NCBI GenBank assembly: GCA_022059125.1
Contig: JAEUWY010000019.1
Location: 124,001 to 188,000 of the forward strand
DNA length: 64,000 bases
Direction: 5' to 3'
DNA from: Corynespora cassiicola
Taxonomy: Eukaryota; Ascomycota; Dothideomycetes; Pleosporales; Corynesporascaceae
Position 1 is the stretch's first letter, and every line of letters starts with the position of its first letter. Shown here one piece after another: positions 21,840 through 33,082 of the stretch. The notes below the pieces were generated by a model. That model was not told where the DNA came from, searched no databases, and was given only the letters and a program-made list of their open reading frames with translations. The position numbers were made by a program, and so were the translations under genes.

Positions 21840-24227
21840 ATCGAAGCGCCAATCGGTGATTGGTTCAGCTTGATGAGCTGTGGAATCTATTAACGCCTGG
21901 AACCGACTCTCTGGCTCTTGACATACCTGAACTCCGATCTCCGATACCGTCTCCTGAGCCTCACAGGCACAAAATTATTATCTGAGTTTCCAAAATACCA
22001 TCGAAAATAAACTTGAAGCCGATTGCGCAAGTTATCTTCTTCAAGCATGTCGAATAAAAACACTGCTCGGCCTCTTCAAGATAATATCCATTCGTGGAGG
22101 TCAAGTGGCCTTCCAAAACGTATCCTGAAAGTACGACATCAATGCTTTCAGAGCTCCGGGCTGTACAGGTACACTTTTCTTCGAGCATAAAAGCTCCACA
22201 TTCCCCCACATTGGGCCATTGTAGAGCGGCCATCATCAAATCTCGAATGCCTCGGTACAGGGCTTGAAATACTATCTAGCATGAAGACTATTTAGGCGAC
22301 TTGGTACCTACTCCAGCCAGCAGTGCAATGCAACAATTGAGCAGATAAGCCGCAATGGACACTTCTTTGCATCCGGTCGACTTTCCGTAGGTCGAGAGGG
22401 TCTCAGAAATTTGCAGGCCTTTTCGTACTTTCCTCAGGGACCGTTGTTACATCCCTTGCCTTCCTGCCTAGCTGTGGGTTCCTCCAATTGTTGGTCCACG
22501 GCATGGGAACCAGCCCCAATTGGAGATCAAAGCAATTTCCGAACCCCTGGCGCTCTGCATCGCTATTAAGGTCTCACAGTATGGGAAGGCCCCGGTTCGG
22601 GGAAAGGTTGAGTGACATAGTGGGCTGGTGTCACCGAGATTGCTGCATCTCTGTAGGAGTTTTATAAAGGGCATACGGTTTGGATTGTTAATGGGAATTT
22701 GCTCAAGTGAGAAGTCAAGAACATGGGCTCTCTGGGCACTGATCTGGTGCACCGAGCGTAACACCACAGTTGCATTGTCGATACCAATATTCTACAGAAG
22801 AAATAGAGTCATTTTCTTACGAATTGTAATGCGACTTGAACCATCTTTGTCGTCAGGCTACTGAGAATCCCGCTACTTTCCTCCAAGAAGCGGCTGTCAA
22901 TGACTAAAAAATCCGGGACTCTATGCCATGTTTTATTCTCGCGCAGGGTATTTTGGGCTTTCCCCTTGCAATGATGATATGTTTAATGATCACCATCATC
23001 ATAGTTGTTACTTGCGGCCCTGACCGCACAGAGAACATGAGGGATTTCGTCTTATACTTTTGACCGAGGCGATTTGCAGCATATTTTGGATTTTGGACAT
23101 TCTGTTGGTTAACAGCGAAGGTACTAGCATCATTAAATTGAGCGCTGAAATTCCGCTGGGTACCAAAAATATGCGCTTTTAAATCAATTGAAGTGTCGCT
23201 GTAAAACCGAGATACGCAAGGCGTCTAAGTCAGAAACACAAAGGACGTGTCTACTCTTTTCTTGTTTCCAATTTCTTTTTAGATCCGATCACAATTTTAC
23301 ATAAAAGGTTTCAATCGCCAGTAATCGTCCTACTAGGATTAGCAGCTTTCAAACCCATATTCTTGGTTTTAGGATGGTTTGGCTTTGCGCATCACACATG
23401 AGATCTTGAGCCAACGATTTCAAGGTGGTAATACAGTGAACTTATCCTTAGACTTGTTACTCATGAAACAGCAACTTGAAATATTCTACAGTTCCGTTAC
23501 ACTTGATTTTATGCTGCACGAAAATAGCGTAAATGTTAGTTATTTTAGAAAGGCGTAAAGCTTCTGATGCTGTTATTTGATTTTCTCGCTATTCTTATGG
23601 CCCACAAAGTGTAACATTAAACTTTTGAGAGACTTATGCCTAGAGAATGGGATAGTGCTATATTACTCGTTGATTGCGTTTTAGTAGTAACGACTTTTGT
23701 GAATGACTCTTCTCCCCATTTCTAAGAGAACATCAATGCATGGTTATTCCAATTGTTTTTGAAGACTGATACTTTAAATTCTTTTTTTTTTCACCTGCGT
23801 GCCTGTCTGTTGATAAAGCATGATTGATTTGATATTATTATTCTACACATGTACGAGAAACATGCGAAACATGTACTGACGTCTTACTTTGGCCCATTGT
23901 ACTCTATGGTTCTTGGAAATTTTATATAACAGGATGCTAAGCCTTTGAATCAAACTAAGGAGGCATATATATAGAATGAATATAACGTCATATCTAATAG
24001 TTCCTTTATAGTTTCAATGCACCTGTCAACATTATAAGAAGAAACAAGTATTTCTTGTTAAGGCTGTATGGGAGGTGCTTAGAAAAGACACGATAGCTCT
24101 TTTTTGTCAAATTTATTGTTTTACTGTCGCCTATATACAGATTAGGAGGGCATTAAGTCGCAGGCAGAAGGGGTCTTTATATATCAGGACCCCTGACCTT
24201 ACTAACTAAAATTCAAAAAGTCTAATA
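21840..24227. other. AT-rich intergenic region left of the transposon
   Basis: 2.4 kb with no gene I can support. A minus-strand frame at 21961-22239 is protein-like in places (ALQWPNVGECGAFMLEE) but lacks a start context and partners. 23000-24200 is strongly AT-rich, as expected of a repeat-rich or RIP-affected segment. Confidence 0.45.
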
Positions 24228-24299
24228 ACGTAAAGGACAAGCGAGCGGGTCAGACAAGCGAGCGGGTCAGCCCCCCTGACTGCCCCAACGCGCACCACC
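24228..24299 (+). repeat. Left terminal inverted repeat
   Basis: 72 bp, identical to the reverse complement of 26009-26080. Inside it a 17-bp unit (24237-24253, ACAAGCGAGCGGGTCAG) is directly repeated at 24254-24270, a likely pair of transposase binding sites. Confidence 0.95.
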
Positions 24300-24309
24300 T
24301 CCACCCATC

Positions 24310-25947
24310 ATGCCACCACAAAATGATCCTCAATCAGTCTCTAGCGAAGCCCTTATCATTCTTGCCCTCTCAGCTATTCAAAATAATTCAATTGAGAGCG
24401 TGCGACGCGCTGCTGATACCTACAAGGTCCCATTTAGTACCCTTCAGGCTCGACGTGTTGGACGACCTGCGCGACGCGATTGCCAGCCCAACTCAAAGCG
24501 GCTGACCAAGCTTGAAGAGGAGGTGATTGTTGCTTATATTCTTGAGCTAGACTCGCGAGGATTCGCACCTACACTGAGTGCTGTACGAAATATGGCTGAT
24601 CAGTTACTTACTGTGCGAGGGGCGAGCCGCGTTGGTGTTAAGTGGCCTAATAACTTTGTTAAGCGTCAGCCAGAGCTCCGAGTTCGATTGACCCGCCAGC
24701 AGGATCGCCAGCGGGTCCTGTGCGAGGATCCTGAAGTTATCAGCCCTTAGTTTGAGTTGCTGCATCGTACAAAGGAGAGGTACGGCATCGTTGATGAAGA
24801 CACGTACAACTTCGACGAGACAGGCTTCATGATGGGCGTGATATCGGCTCAATCAGTGGTTACAGCATCAGAGAGACGGAATCGACCTAAGGGCACTCAG
24901 CCGGGCAATCGGGAGTGGGCTACAGTGATTCAGGGGATTAACGCGTGCGGCTGGGCAATCCCTCCCTTTATCATCTTCGCGGGCAAGCACCACCTCCATG
25001 CGTGGTACGAGAGCGACGATATCCCATCCAGCTGGTGCATATCGCTCAGCGAGACAGGCTGGACGACAAATGAGCTAGAAGTACATTGGTTAGAGCATTT
25101 CAACACCTATACGCAGAGCCGTACGGTGGGGACGTACCGACTGCTTATTATTAACGGCCATGAGAGCCATAACTCTCTGGCCTTCCAGGACCTCTGCAAG
25201 GAGAGCAAGATTGTCACTCTCTGCATGCCTCCGCATTCGTCACACCTCCTCCAGCCACTTAATATGGGGTGCTTCTCGCCCTTAAAGCGGGCGTACGGTG
25301 ATGAGATCTCTGGCTTGGCACGCGATCATATCAACCATATCAACAAGATCACCTTCCTGCCGGCCTTCAGGAAGGCCTTTCAACGATCGTTCACTGAGGG
25401 AAACATACGCGCGAGCTTCCGAGGGGCAGGAGTAGTCCCGTACGACCCACAGGCCGTGCTGTCAAAGCTTGACGTGAAGCTACGTACGCCCACGCCAGCC
25501 ATCCCTAAAGCTACCTCGTAGGAGGCCAGAACACCGAGCAACGCGTACGAGCTGGAGGCTCAGTCAACATTAATTCGCAACAGAATCAGAAAACATAAAA
25601 GCTCATCACCAGCCTCAATTATTAAAGCTCTTGCTCAGTTTAACAAAGGTGCTGCAATGCTGACCTATGAAGTTGCATTGCTTCGTACGCGGGTCAAAGA
25701 TCTTGAGAAGGCTAATGAGGCCGCCACGCAGCGTACAAAGCGAAAAAGAAAGCGGATCCAGCGTGAAGGGACCTTGACAAAGGCTGAGGGGGCTGAAATT
25801 ATCGCTCAAAAGAATGTTGAGGAGCAATTAAACAAGAAGAGGCGTAAGGAGGTGGCTCGCCTTAGTGGCAGCCGGCAGTCAAAAGCGCGCTGCACGCGAT
25901 GCAGAGAGCAAGAACATAACTCTCGTACGTGCAAAACAACATTATAA
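24310..25947 (+). pseudogene. Fot/pogo transposase, inactivated
   Basis: One frame of 545 codons with in-frame TAG at 24748-24750 and 25519-25521. The domain order is that of the family: an N-terminal psq-like helix-turn-helix, a CENP-B-type helix-turn-helix (KWPNNFVKRQPELR), the DDE nuclease core, and a C-terminal zinc knuckle C-X2-C-X4-H-X4-C (CTRCREQEHNSRTC). The first catalytic Asp is present in YNFDETGFMMG. The second and third are Asn (LLIINGHESHNS and LLQPLNMGCF), where relatives have Asp. Both stops fall where relatives tend to have Trp (PEVISP-stop-FELL). Each change equals TpG to TpA, the mark of repeat-induced point mutation. No activity is expected. Confidence 0.93.
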
Positions 25948-26008
25948 ACACTGTAGTTACTTTCTGTATCAATTTATTATCGTGTTTTTCTAAGGTGGTT
26001 GAGTAGAT

Positions 26009-26080
26009 GGTGGTGCGCGTTGGGGCAGTCAGGGGGGCTGACCCGCTCGCTTGTCTGACCCGCTCGCTTGTCCTTTACGT
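26009..26080 (-). repeat. Right terminal inverted repeat
   Basis: Perfect 72-bp inverted copy of the left end, including both 17-bp units and the six-base C/G run. It is followed by the TA duplication. Confidence 0.95.
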
Positions 26081-27406
26081 TATGGTTATATGTTTCGCGA
26101 ATAGTGGTCTATTGTCGAACTACCCATCATCATCATATCCAGGCAAAAAGCTAAATACGGTTGATTCTGTCACATTAGACATGATGAACGTCAGGATTGT
26201 CTTCGGTGTTCAAGAATCTTGTTAGTTTGCGAGAGACCTTTTGGTGTCATCTTGACATGAAGCTTGTTTTGCTGAACCTTGACAAAGCTGCAATACCTGG
26301 CCTTGAATATATATGGTTCTCTAAGTAGAATTCAAATCCTCTACTTACATTCAAATGTACCTCATATGCATCAGCATTGGGGTCTGCTTGAGAGCTATAT
26401 AGAAACATGTATTTCAGCGTGGATTACACGGTAGCGGCCATTTGATGACGCTCTATTATATCCTCTTCTTTCACTACTAGTCGAAATATGAATTTTCAAC
26501 ACCAGATCTTACACCAAGCCAGTCTCATATGAGCGTGCCCAACATACCTGTCCGCACAAAGAATATGTAGAGAATCTTGAGTTGAACATTAGAAAACGCG
26601 AAGAAAGCCACACACCACCCTCCCTAAAATCTCACAACATCTTTCGCACCCTGCAACCTCGCTCGTCCCAATCCCCCTCCACCACCTGCCAAGCCCTCCT
26701 CTTTCAACCCAAGCCCTCCACCCCAGTGGCAACTTTCAGGCACAAACCCACCTCCACCACACCACCCCATCCCACTCGCCCAGCACGCCGGCCCGCACCT
26801 GCAAAACCGCACTTTTTTCTCTAGCTCCCAGGCCACACCGATGAGACGCAGCCACGCCCGCCAGACCGAGGCTACGCGTGGACGTGTCCATGTAGGCGCC
26901 CGAAGGCCCGCCTTCCCGCCCGCCTGACCGATTCTCTGGCGAAGCAGAGGGAAGAAGGAGAGTAACGGGCGGGAGGGGCGAGAAAAGAAACCACAGCGCC
27001 AGGGACCTCGGAATGCTTTGTTGCCCTCCCTCCCATCCATTCGCGCTTCGCTTCGTGGGCGGGCATGCCGCCGTATGTAGCCATCTTTCCCGCCCACCCA
27101 CCCACTATTCGCTCTCTCGCCCGCTTGTACCCGTACACGCAGCGTCTACCCAAGAAGCAAAAACCCCCCAGCCAGCAACGACGGTGGAGCGGAGAGATGA
27201 AGCACGCGCCCGCCATCCCGCCCGCAGAGAACCGCCGTCGCCCTATCACCCCTCGGCCGAGCGCGAACACGACACACAGCCCTGGTGTGCATGGAGATGG
27301 GCAAAACACCACCACCGCACCGCAACACCGGAATCAGGGACGGACAGACGGGACATGCCAAACCCCAAACACGGGGACGGGGCATGCAAAACATGACAAT
27401 GGCAAA

Positions 27407-28779
27407 ACACACACACACACACAAACACGCGCGCAAACGCGACCAGCACGCGAAACAAACCACATAAGGGTCCTGTCCAGCCCTGCATAGGTGGGTGGGT
27501 GGGCAGTGTACCTGGCTAGCCGCTTCGACGGTTGCTAGTTCGCTGGTTCGCTCGCTACGAGGGTACTGAGGGAGGTCTGCTGCCCAATCGTCCTCTCACC
27601 GCCAGCCACCCATCTCCCACCAGCTCTCGCTCCTTTCCAGCCAGGGACTATTTCCCACTAGGCGCGGCCATCCACCCGCCTGCCTCCGCGGCCCGCATCC
27701 CTCCTTGTACTGCCTCCCTCGGCGGGCGTACCTTTTTTGCGAGGTAGCGGTAGCGCGAAGAACCCTTTCTTTGGGCACCTAATGGATCGACGATTGAATC
27801 GCCGTGCTAACGGTGCTAAGCCAGCGCTAACGAGAAAACGCGACCTGAAAACGAAGGGAAAAAAAAAGGGTGTGCTGGGCATGGACTCGACTGGATTTAG
27901 GGTGCAAGGAAAATGGATTGCTCTGGAAAAAAAAGCGACTAATAGGGTTAGACGAGAGCTGTAGAGGGTAGAGGGTAGAGGGTGGAAGAAAGGGCGAGGG
28001 TAGATGTCTGCGTCTTGCATTCACCCTCTGCGTTTGCCCTTTGCGTTTTAACGTGTATGTGATGCATGTGTATGTGTAGCCAGGGGGTCCTATATCTCCA
28101 TCTCCGTCCACGTTTACGTCTACATTCCCATCTCCCGGCTATGTTTACGCGGGCGTGCGGGCCCAAACCACACTACACTACACACACCAGCCCGACCTGG
28201 AATGCCTGAATCCAACTCACCTAGCACACTACACCTAAGCCCAATGGACAGAGAGACAGAGAGACAGACACAAAGCCTCGCCTCAAATACACTGCACAAC
28301 TCCATCCCCATCGCGTAGACTTGCCCAACACCTACACCAGCACCTCCCATTACTTGACGCACATCGCCACACCCCCTCAAAAACCACCGACAATCAGCGG
28401 AAATCAGGGTAATCACTTCTGCCCGCCCAGATGCAGGGCAGGGCAGGGCAGGGCATGGCCCGGAAAATCAGGGTCAAGTCACATCACCCATCACATCACA
28501 CCCTCACCATTGCCACCCATCCACTCCACGGCGCCGAAGCCGAGCCGGCCGCAGTCACGGCCACGACGACAATCAGGGTACACGCCAATTCGCAATCAGG
28601 CCGATGTAGCCGGTGCGGTACGGCAACCCCATCGCATCACCGCCCGTGGCATGGCAAGGCCGGCCGAGCGGCCACGTCCATGGTGGTTATACCAGGACTC
28701 CCCCTTTTGGGCGACCGACACGTGGACCCCTGAGCGCCCGAGTAGGCGGGCAAGGCAAGCCAAGGCAAGGCAAGGTAAG
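27407..28779. repeat. Cluster of microsatellites
   Basis: Visible runs are (CA)n at about 27407-27423, (GTAGAGG)n at 27961-27984, (GGCAG)n at about 28434-28455 and (GGCAA)n at about 28748-28779. They are imperfect at their edges and unrelated to each other. Confidence 0.75.
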
Positions 28780-31028
28780 GCGAGTCTAGCAAAAGGGTCC
28801 GGACAATCCTACGTACCCTAGCCACGAGGGTATGTATGCGCAGCGTGCCCTGATCCGGGCTCCAAGTCTGTTCTGGGTCCTACTCTGGGCACCCACGGGG
28901 CTTGCCGCCAGTCTCGACCTGCACACCCCAAGGATCCGCCCTCCGAGTGTATGCGTAAGAAATGGGGATTTGCGAGAGGGGAAATGGCGTCCTTTACGCG
29001 TTCTGCGGCGTTGCTTGGGAGACGCAAGGTGGCGAGAGATTTTAGTAGAGCAGAGAAGAGGGGCGGCAGGGCGAATGCATTGAATGGCTGCTCGCGCTGC
29101 GCTGCGTTGGCTTTGCTTTGCCCGAGGAATGCCGCGAGGCAAATTATCGGAGCAGCAGATTATCATCACTCTACCTGGAGCGAGGCGGATTGATTTCATG
29201 CGAGGGTATCGCAAGTATCCCGCTGTGGAGGCTGCGGGGGACTTGCTTTGCCCGCGTTGCCGCCGTGTAGGCGTTGCTGGCGTTGGGAGCCCCCAGCAGG
29301 CCCAAAATACTTTCGCGAGAAAAAAAGAAGACGGAGACGGCCACGACCACTACGCTGGCGATTAGCCCGCGACTGCCGTGTGGAGGACGAGTGCCGCTGC
29401 GGCGTTCAATACGAGGCACATGGTTTGCGTGCCGTCTATTGCGTGGAAAGTTACTTTTTGCCCACATTCCTACCGCATTCAGGAGGGGGCGCCGGCGGGC
29501 ATAATGCGCACGCTGATGGCAGTCTTCCAGAAATTGGCTTCATGCTGCGACGGCATTGGTGGCGCACCCAGAATTGGTCGGCTTCCCTCATTCCTTCTGT
29601 CTCCCGCAACCGCATCGAGAAGGGCAGCAATGTTCCTGCATACAAGGCGCAGTGACTGCTGCAGACAGAGGCTCGCCACGCACAAAAAAAAGTTGCCCAA
29701 GGCGAGATACTGAGGAAATGGCACCGGACGGCTGACATGGGACGGAAACCTTGTCGCGCTCGACCCTGGCACGCTGTAGGATAAGCTGTGGAACCGCGTC
29801 GAAGGCGGGCAGGTTCGAGTAGTAGGAAAAAAAAGAGCATACACGCACGCATCCTGCAAGTCCATGCCCGAAATTCCAGCAGCAAGCAGGCGTGGGCACG
29901 GCACGGTACGGCGCACCACTACGTACGGGTGTGGTTGGAATTAGAACGACCCAACGACGCCCAAAGGAATGCCGACGACATCGCTAGAGCAACCGGACAA
30001 TAAGCAGTCAAACAGCTGCAGGTACAGTGATCTCGCGGGGTTGAAACAATCCCTCAGGAATCAGATGGTGGGAGCAAAAGGCTGAGTGGGAGGCTGTCGC
30101 AGGAGCGCGCACATCTGTACATCTGCACGACATGGCCATCCCCCCCCCGCTCGGAGACCGATGGTGGCGCAACTTTTGAGACCGGGTAGGTTGCATGTCA
30201 GACCGGAAGCAGAGGGGACAGGCGCGCACGTGTCGTGGGGGGTGTTTCGGCGTGTTTGGTTGAGGCATGTGAAGGTTGTTTTGGTGGTGAGGTCATGGTG
30301 TTTACTGTTGATGTTGTCGATGTCGATGTGGATGACGGTGCAGTCGGACGCGGGGCGATGGAAGGGCGAAATGGCGATGGAGCTTAGCCGTCATGACCGG
30401 GCCCAAAGTCCAGGTCCCTAGGCGTACGCAATGGACCAGAAGCAAAGAGGGCGTCGCTGATGTAATGCCAAATGCTAGCAGAGGGCCGCCAGAGGGAGGG
30501 CCGTCCCTTGGGCGCTCAGAGCTGGCCGGCCGCAAAAGAAACGGTCGCTGATCGCGACGGGCGAGGAAAAAGAACCGTCGGGTGATGGTGGAGGGGTGTG
30601 GCACAGCGAGGGGCCTTAGGGCTGGCCGCTGGCCGCTGGCCGTCGGGCGGGGAGGCGAGCCGTGCTGCTGGCTGTTGACCGATGCTGCGACCGCGGATGG
30701 CGGAAGGCCACTAGAAGGCCGGCGGAGCAGCGCAGCTGAGTGGCGGGCAGCTGGCGGGCAGCTGATGTCGGGCGCGAAGGAAACCAAGAACCCGCACACG
30801 GCGGACGCGCGAACAGCGTGTTCGAGTGGGTACGGAAGCGACCAGACGAGCCAGACGAGCGGCCGGCACACCCGCGGTAGAGGCAGACGTGATTGCAGGA
30901 AGAGGCGCCCCCAGTTTGGCAAATTGGACAGCGGCGGTGGTGCTCCTCGATTCGCTGCAGTGCCCAATTCCTCCGGCCAGGGTTCAGAGGGCTGCTAGAC
31001 GGCCGTGCCGGCCACCAGTCGCTGGGAA

Positions 31029-31099
31029 TGACGCTGTGAGTGACGCTGGGGGTGACGCTGGGGGTGACGCTGTGTATGACGCTGAGGATGACGCTGGCG
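31029..31099 (+). repeat. 12-bp minisatellite, six copies
   Basis: Six consecutive units of about 12 bp start with TGACGCTG and vary in the last four bases. It lies about 2 kb upstream of wee1. No coding role is supported. Confidence 0.75.
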
Positions 31100-32608
31100 G
31101 GCTCGCCAGGGCTGCAGATGACGCTCACTTGCCGTCGAGTCGAATGGCCATCACAGCGTCGATGCGGATCGGGCAGGGCTTCAGCATGCACCAGCAGCAG
31201 GGCTATCGATTGGAGGGAGCGGGCGCGAGCGTGGGCGCGGAGGGCAGAGTGGGAACTCTATCGATAGAGGCAGCAGGCAGGACAGGACGACGTCGAGGCT
31301 TCGAGACTCGAGACACGAGACACGAGACAGGCGCTGCAGAAGCAAGCGGAGCGGTATGTGATGCATGAGTGGATCCCGCGCACCGTGGCAGACGGCCGAG
31401 AGGGCGAGGAGTGGCCCAGGAGGCCCCAGCCCAGGCAGTCCCCAGCCGCCCCCGGCAGCCCCCAGCAGTCCCAGACAGGCCAGACAGGCCGGGCAGGCCA
31501 GGCGGCCGCAGGACAGGACAGGACAGTGAGGGAGGTTTTGCATGTCCCCTCCACTCCCCTTTGCGCGTTCGCAGCTGTCGGTGGTCCTTGCGGGCCGCTC
31601 CCGAGCACAGGCGCACGCTTCACACGCCCCTTTTTGCATGACGAGACTGAAATTGACGCGCCGGGGCTCGACGGGGCTGGTCGGGGCTGGTAGGGGGCAG
31701 CGTCCGCGGTATCCCAGCGGCATCCTGGGACGAGAGGGCGGCCAGCAGCGATGAGCGAGTCGATGGGTAATGGGGAGTGTGTGTAGTGTGTGCGCTGTGG
31801 TTGTCCGTGGTTGGTGCCCGGCGCAGTGGACGGCGATCTGGGTGCTCCTGCTGCTCCTGCCTGCTGCTCCTGCCGGCCAGCTGCAGCCTGCGCCTGCCAG
31901 CCCTCGCCGGCCGGGCAGGTGCGGGCAGGCGGGCGGGCAGGTGCGCTAGGCCGAGGCGGGCGATAGTAAACAAAACAGACAACAACGCGTCCAAAGTGGC
32001 AGTGGCAAACGGCCGGCTATCAAACCGTGGCAGAACGTCGCCCAAACTGTCTTTGGGGGGCGCGCAAACGGAGCCCGAAATCTTGCGCCGGCGATTGTCC
32101 AGCGCGTTTCACGGGTCGCCGCAACTCGCGCAGCTCGCGCAGCTCGCGCCGGTCGGCGCTCTGGCTGGGAGGGAGTAGTCGACGGCCACGGCTGCAGGGC
32201 GGCTTCGACGCAGCGCGAGGGTGGCGGCGTCGAACAGTGGAAGGCGCGCACGGGCCCCGCGCAAACCCGTGCGCCGTCCGAAAAAGAATCAGTCGAACGC
32301 GCTCGCGTCTTCGTCCATCTCCATCGATAATCCATCCCCGTCCTGTCCGCACGCCCGTCTCGCCCGTCGTCACCAGAGCCAGCGCCAGTGCCCTTCGCCC
32401 ACAAAGGGTCCTCCGTCGCCGCATCTCTGCGACCCTTCCAGTCCCTCCTTCACCCCTCCGCGACTGCCCGCGCCCTGTCCCGTCGTTCCTGCCGTGTTCC
32501 GCGGGGGCCTGAGAGCAACTCCAGTGTTTTGATTTCGTGCAGCCTGCACGTCGACGCGCCATTCCTCACGGCACCACCTGCAGCACCCTACCAGCGCATC
32601 GCACCCGC

Positions 32609-32860
32609 ACGTCCACGTCCACGGCCACGTCCACGTCCACTCCAGCCACCCACCCACCCAACCAGCGCGGTACACGCTCGGCCTCCACTCCCCTCTCCCC
32701 TCCCTCTCGACTCCCCTCGACAGACACGCTCCTTCGCACTCTCCTTCGCGCCCCGCAGGCCTTGCATGGAGTCACCGCTGGCACCCACGGCCATCGCTCG
32801 CTGAGGTGGGCTCTCTTGGTTGAGACGTCATCCACACTACCACGACGACGACGACGACGA
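32609..32860. repeat. Simple repeats in wee1 leader
   Basis: An (ACGTCC)n run spans about 32609-32640 and a (GAC)n run about 32841-32860. Both fall in the presumed promoter/5' UTR of wee1. Confidence 0.65.
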
Positions 32861-33082
32861 TTACCGTCCAGCATTCCACGCATTCATACCGCCGCCCGAC
32901 ACGCCCCGCTGCTCCGCCGTGCTATCGTTATCGACCGATCCCGTTCGATGACCTAGCCTGCCATCCCATCCCCCCCTCGACGGAACTCGACCTCTTCTTC
33001 CAGGCTCCAGGCAGGCTTTCACTCCGCCCGCCCCAACCCGACCGCTTTCACACAACGCACGCGCGCCCGCCGCCCGCCAGCC

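Larger units (their letters stand above)
24228..26080 (+). mobile_element. Fot/pogo-type DNA transposon (Tc1/mariner superfamily), complete ends
   Basis: The element is 1,853 bp long, bounded by perfect 72-bp terminal inverted repeats and flanked by a TA target duplication (24226-24227 and 26081-26082), as in Fot1/pogo elements of about 1.9 kb. It contains one transposase frame on the + strand that is broken by two stop codons. The ends are intact, so the copy could in principle still be moved by an enzyme supplied elsewhere. Confidence 0.95.
26083..33082. other. Long GC-rich gene-free region upstream of wee1
   Basis: Seven kilobases without a gene I can support. Long frames occur on both strands at once, which reflects the GC content of 26.6-33.0 kb and not coding. 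The segment closest to 33083 (about 32.3-33.08 kb) is CT-rich on the + strand and suits a promoter and 5' UTR of wee1. Many simple repeats are present and are listed separately. 26083-26580 is AT-rich. Confidence 0.5.

Noticed and set aside
21961..22239. 92-residue minus-strand frame downstream of the transcription factor gene
   Set aside because: Protein-like in places but with no recognised family, no splice partners and an AT-rich context.
28321..32804. Many ORFs over 100 codons on both strands
   Set aside because: Frames overlap on opposite strands, are Ala/Arg/Pro-rich, and show no family motif; typical of GC-rich noncoding DNA.
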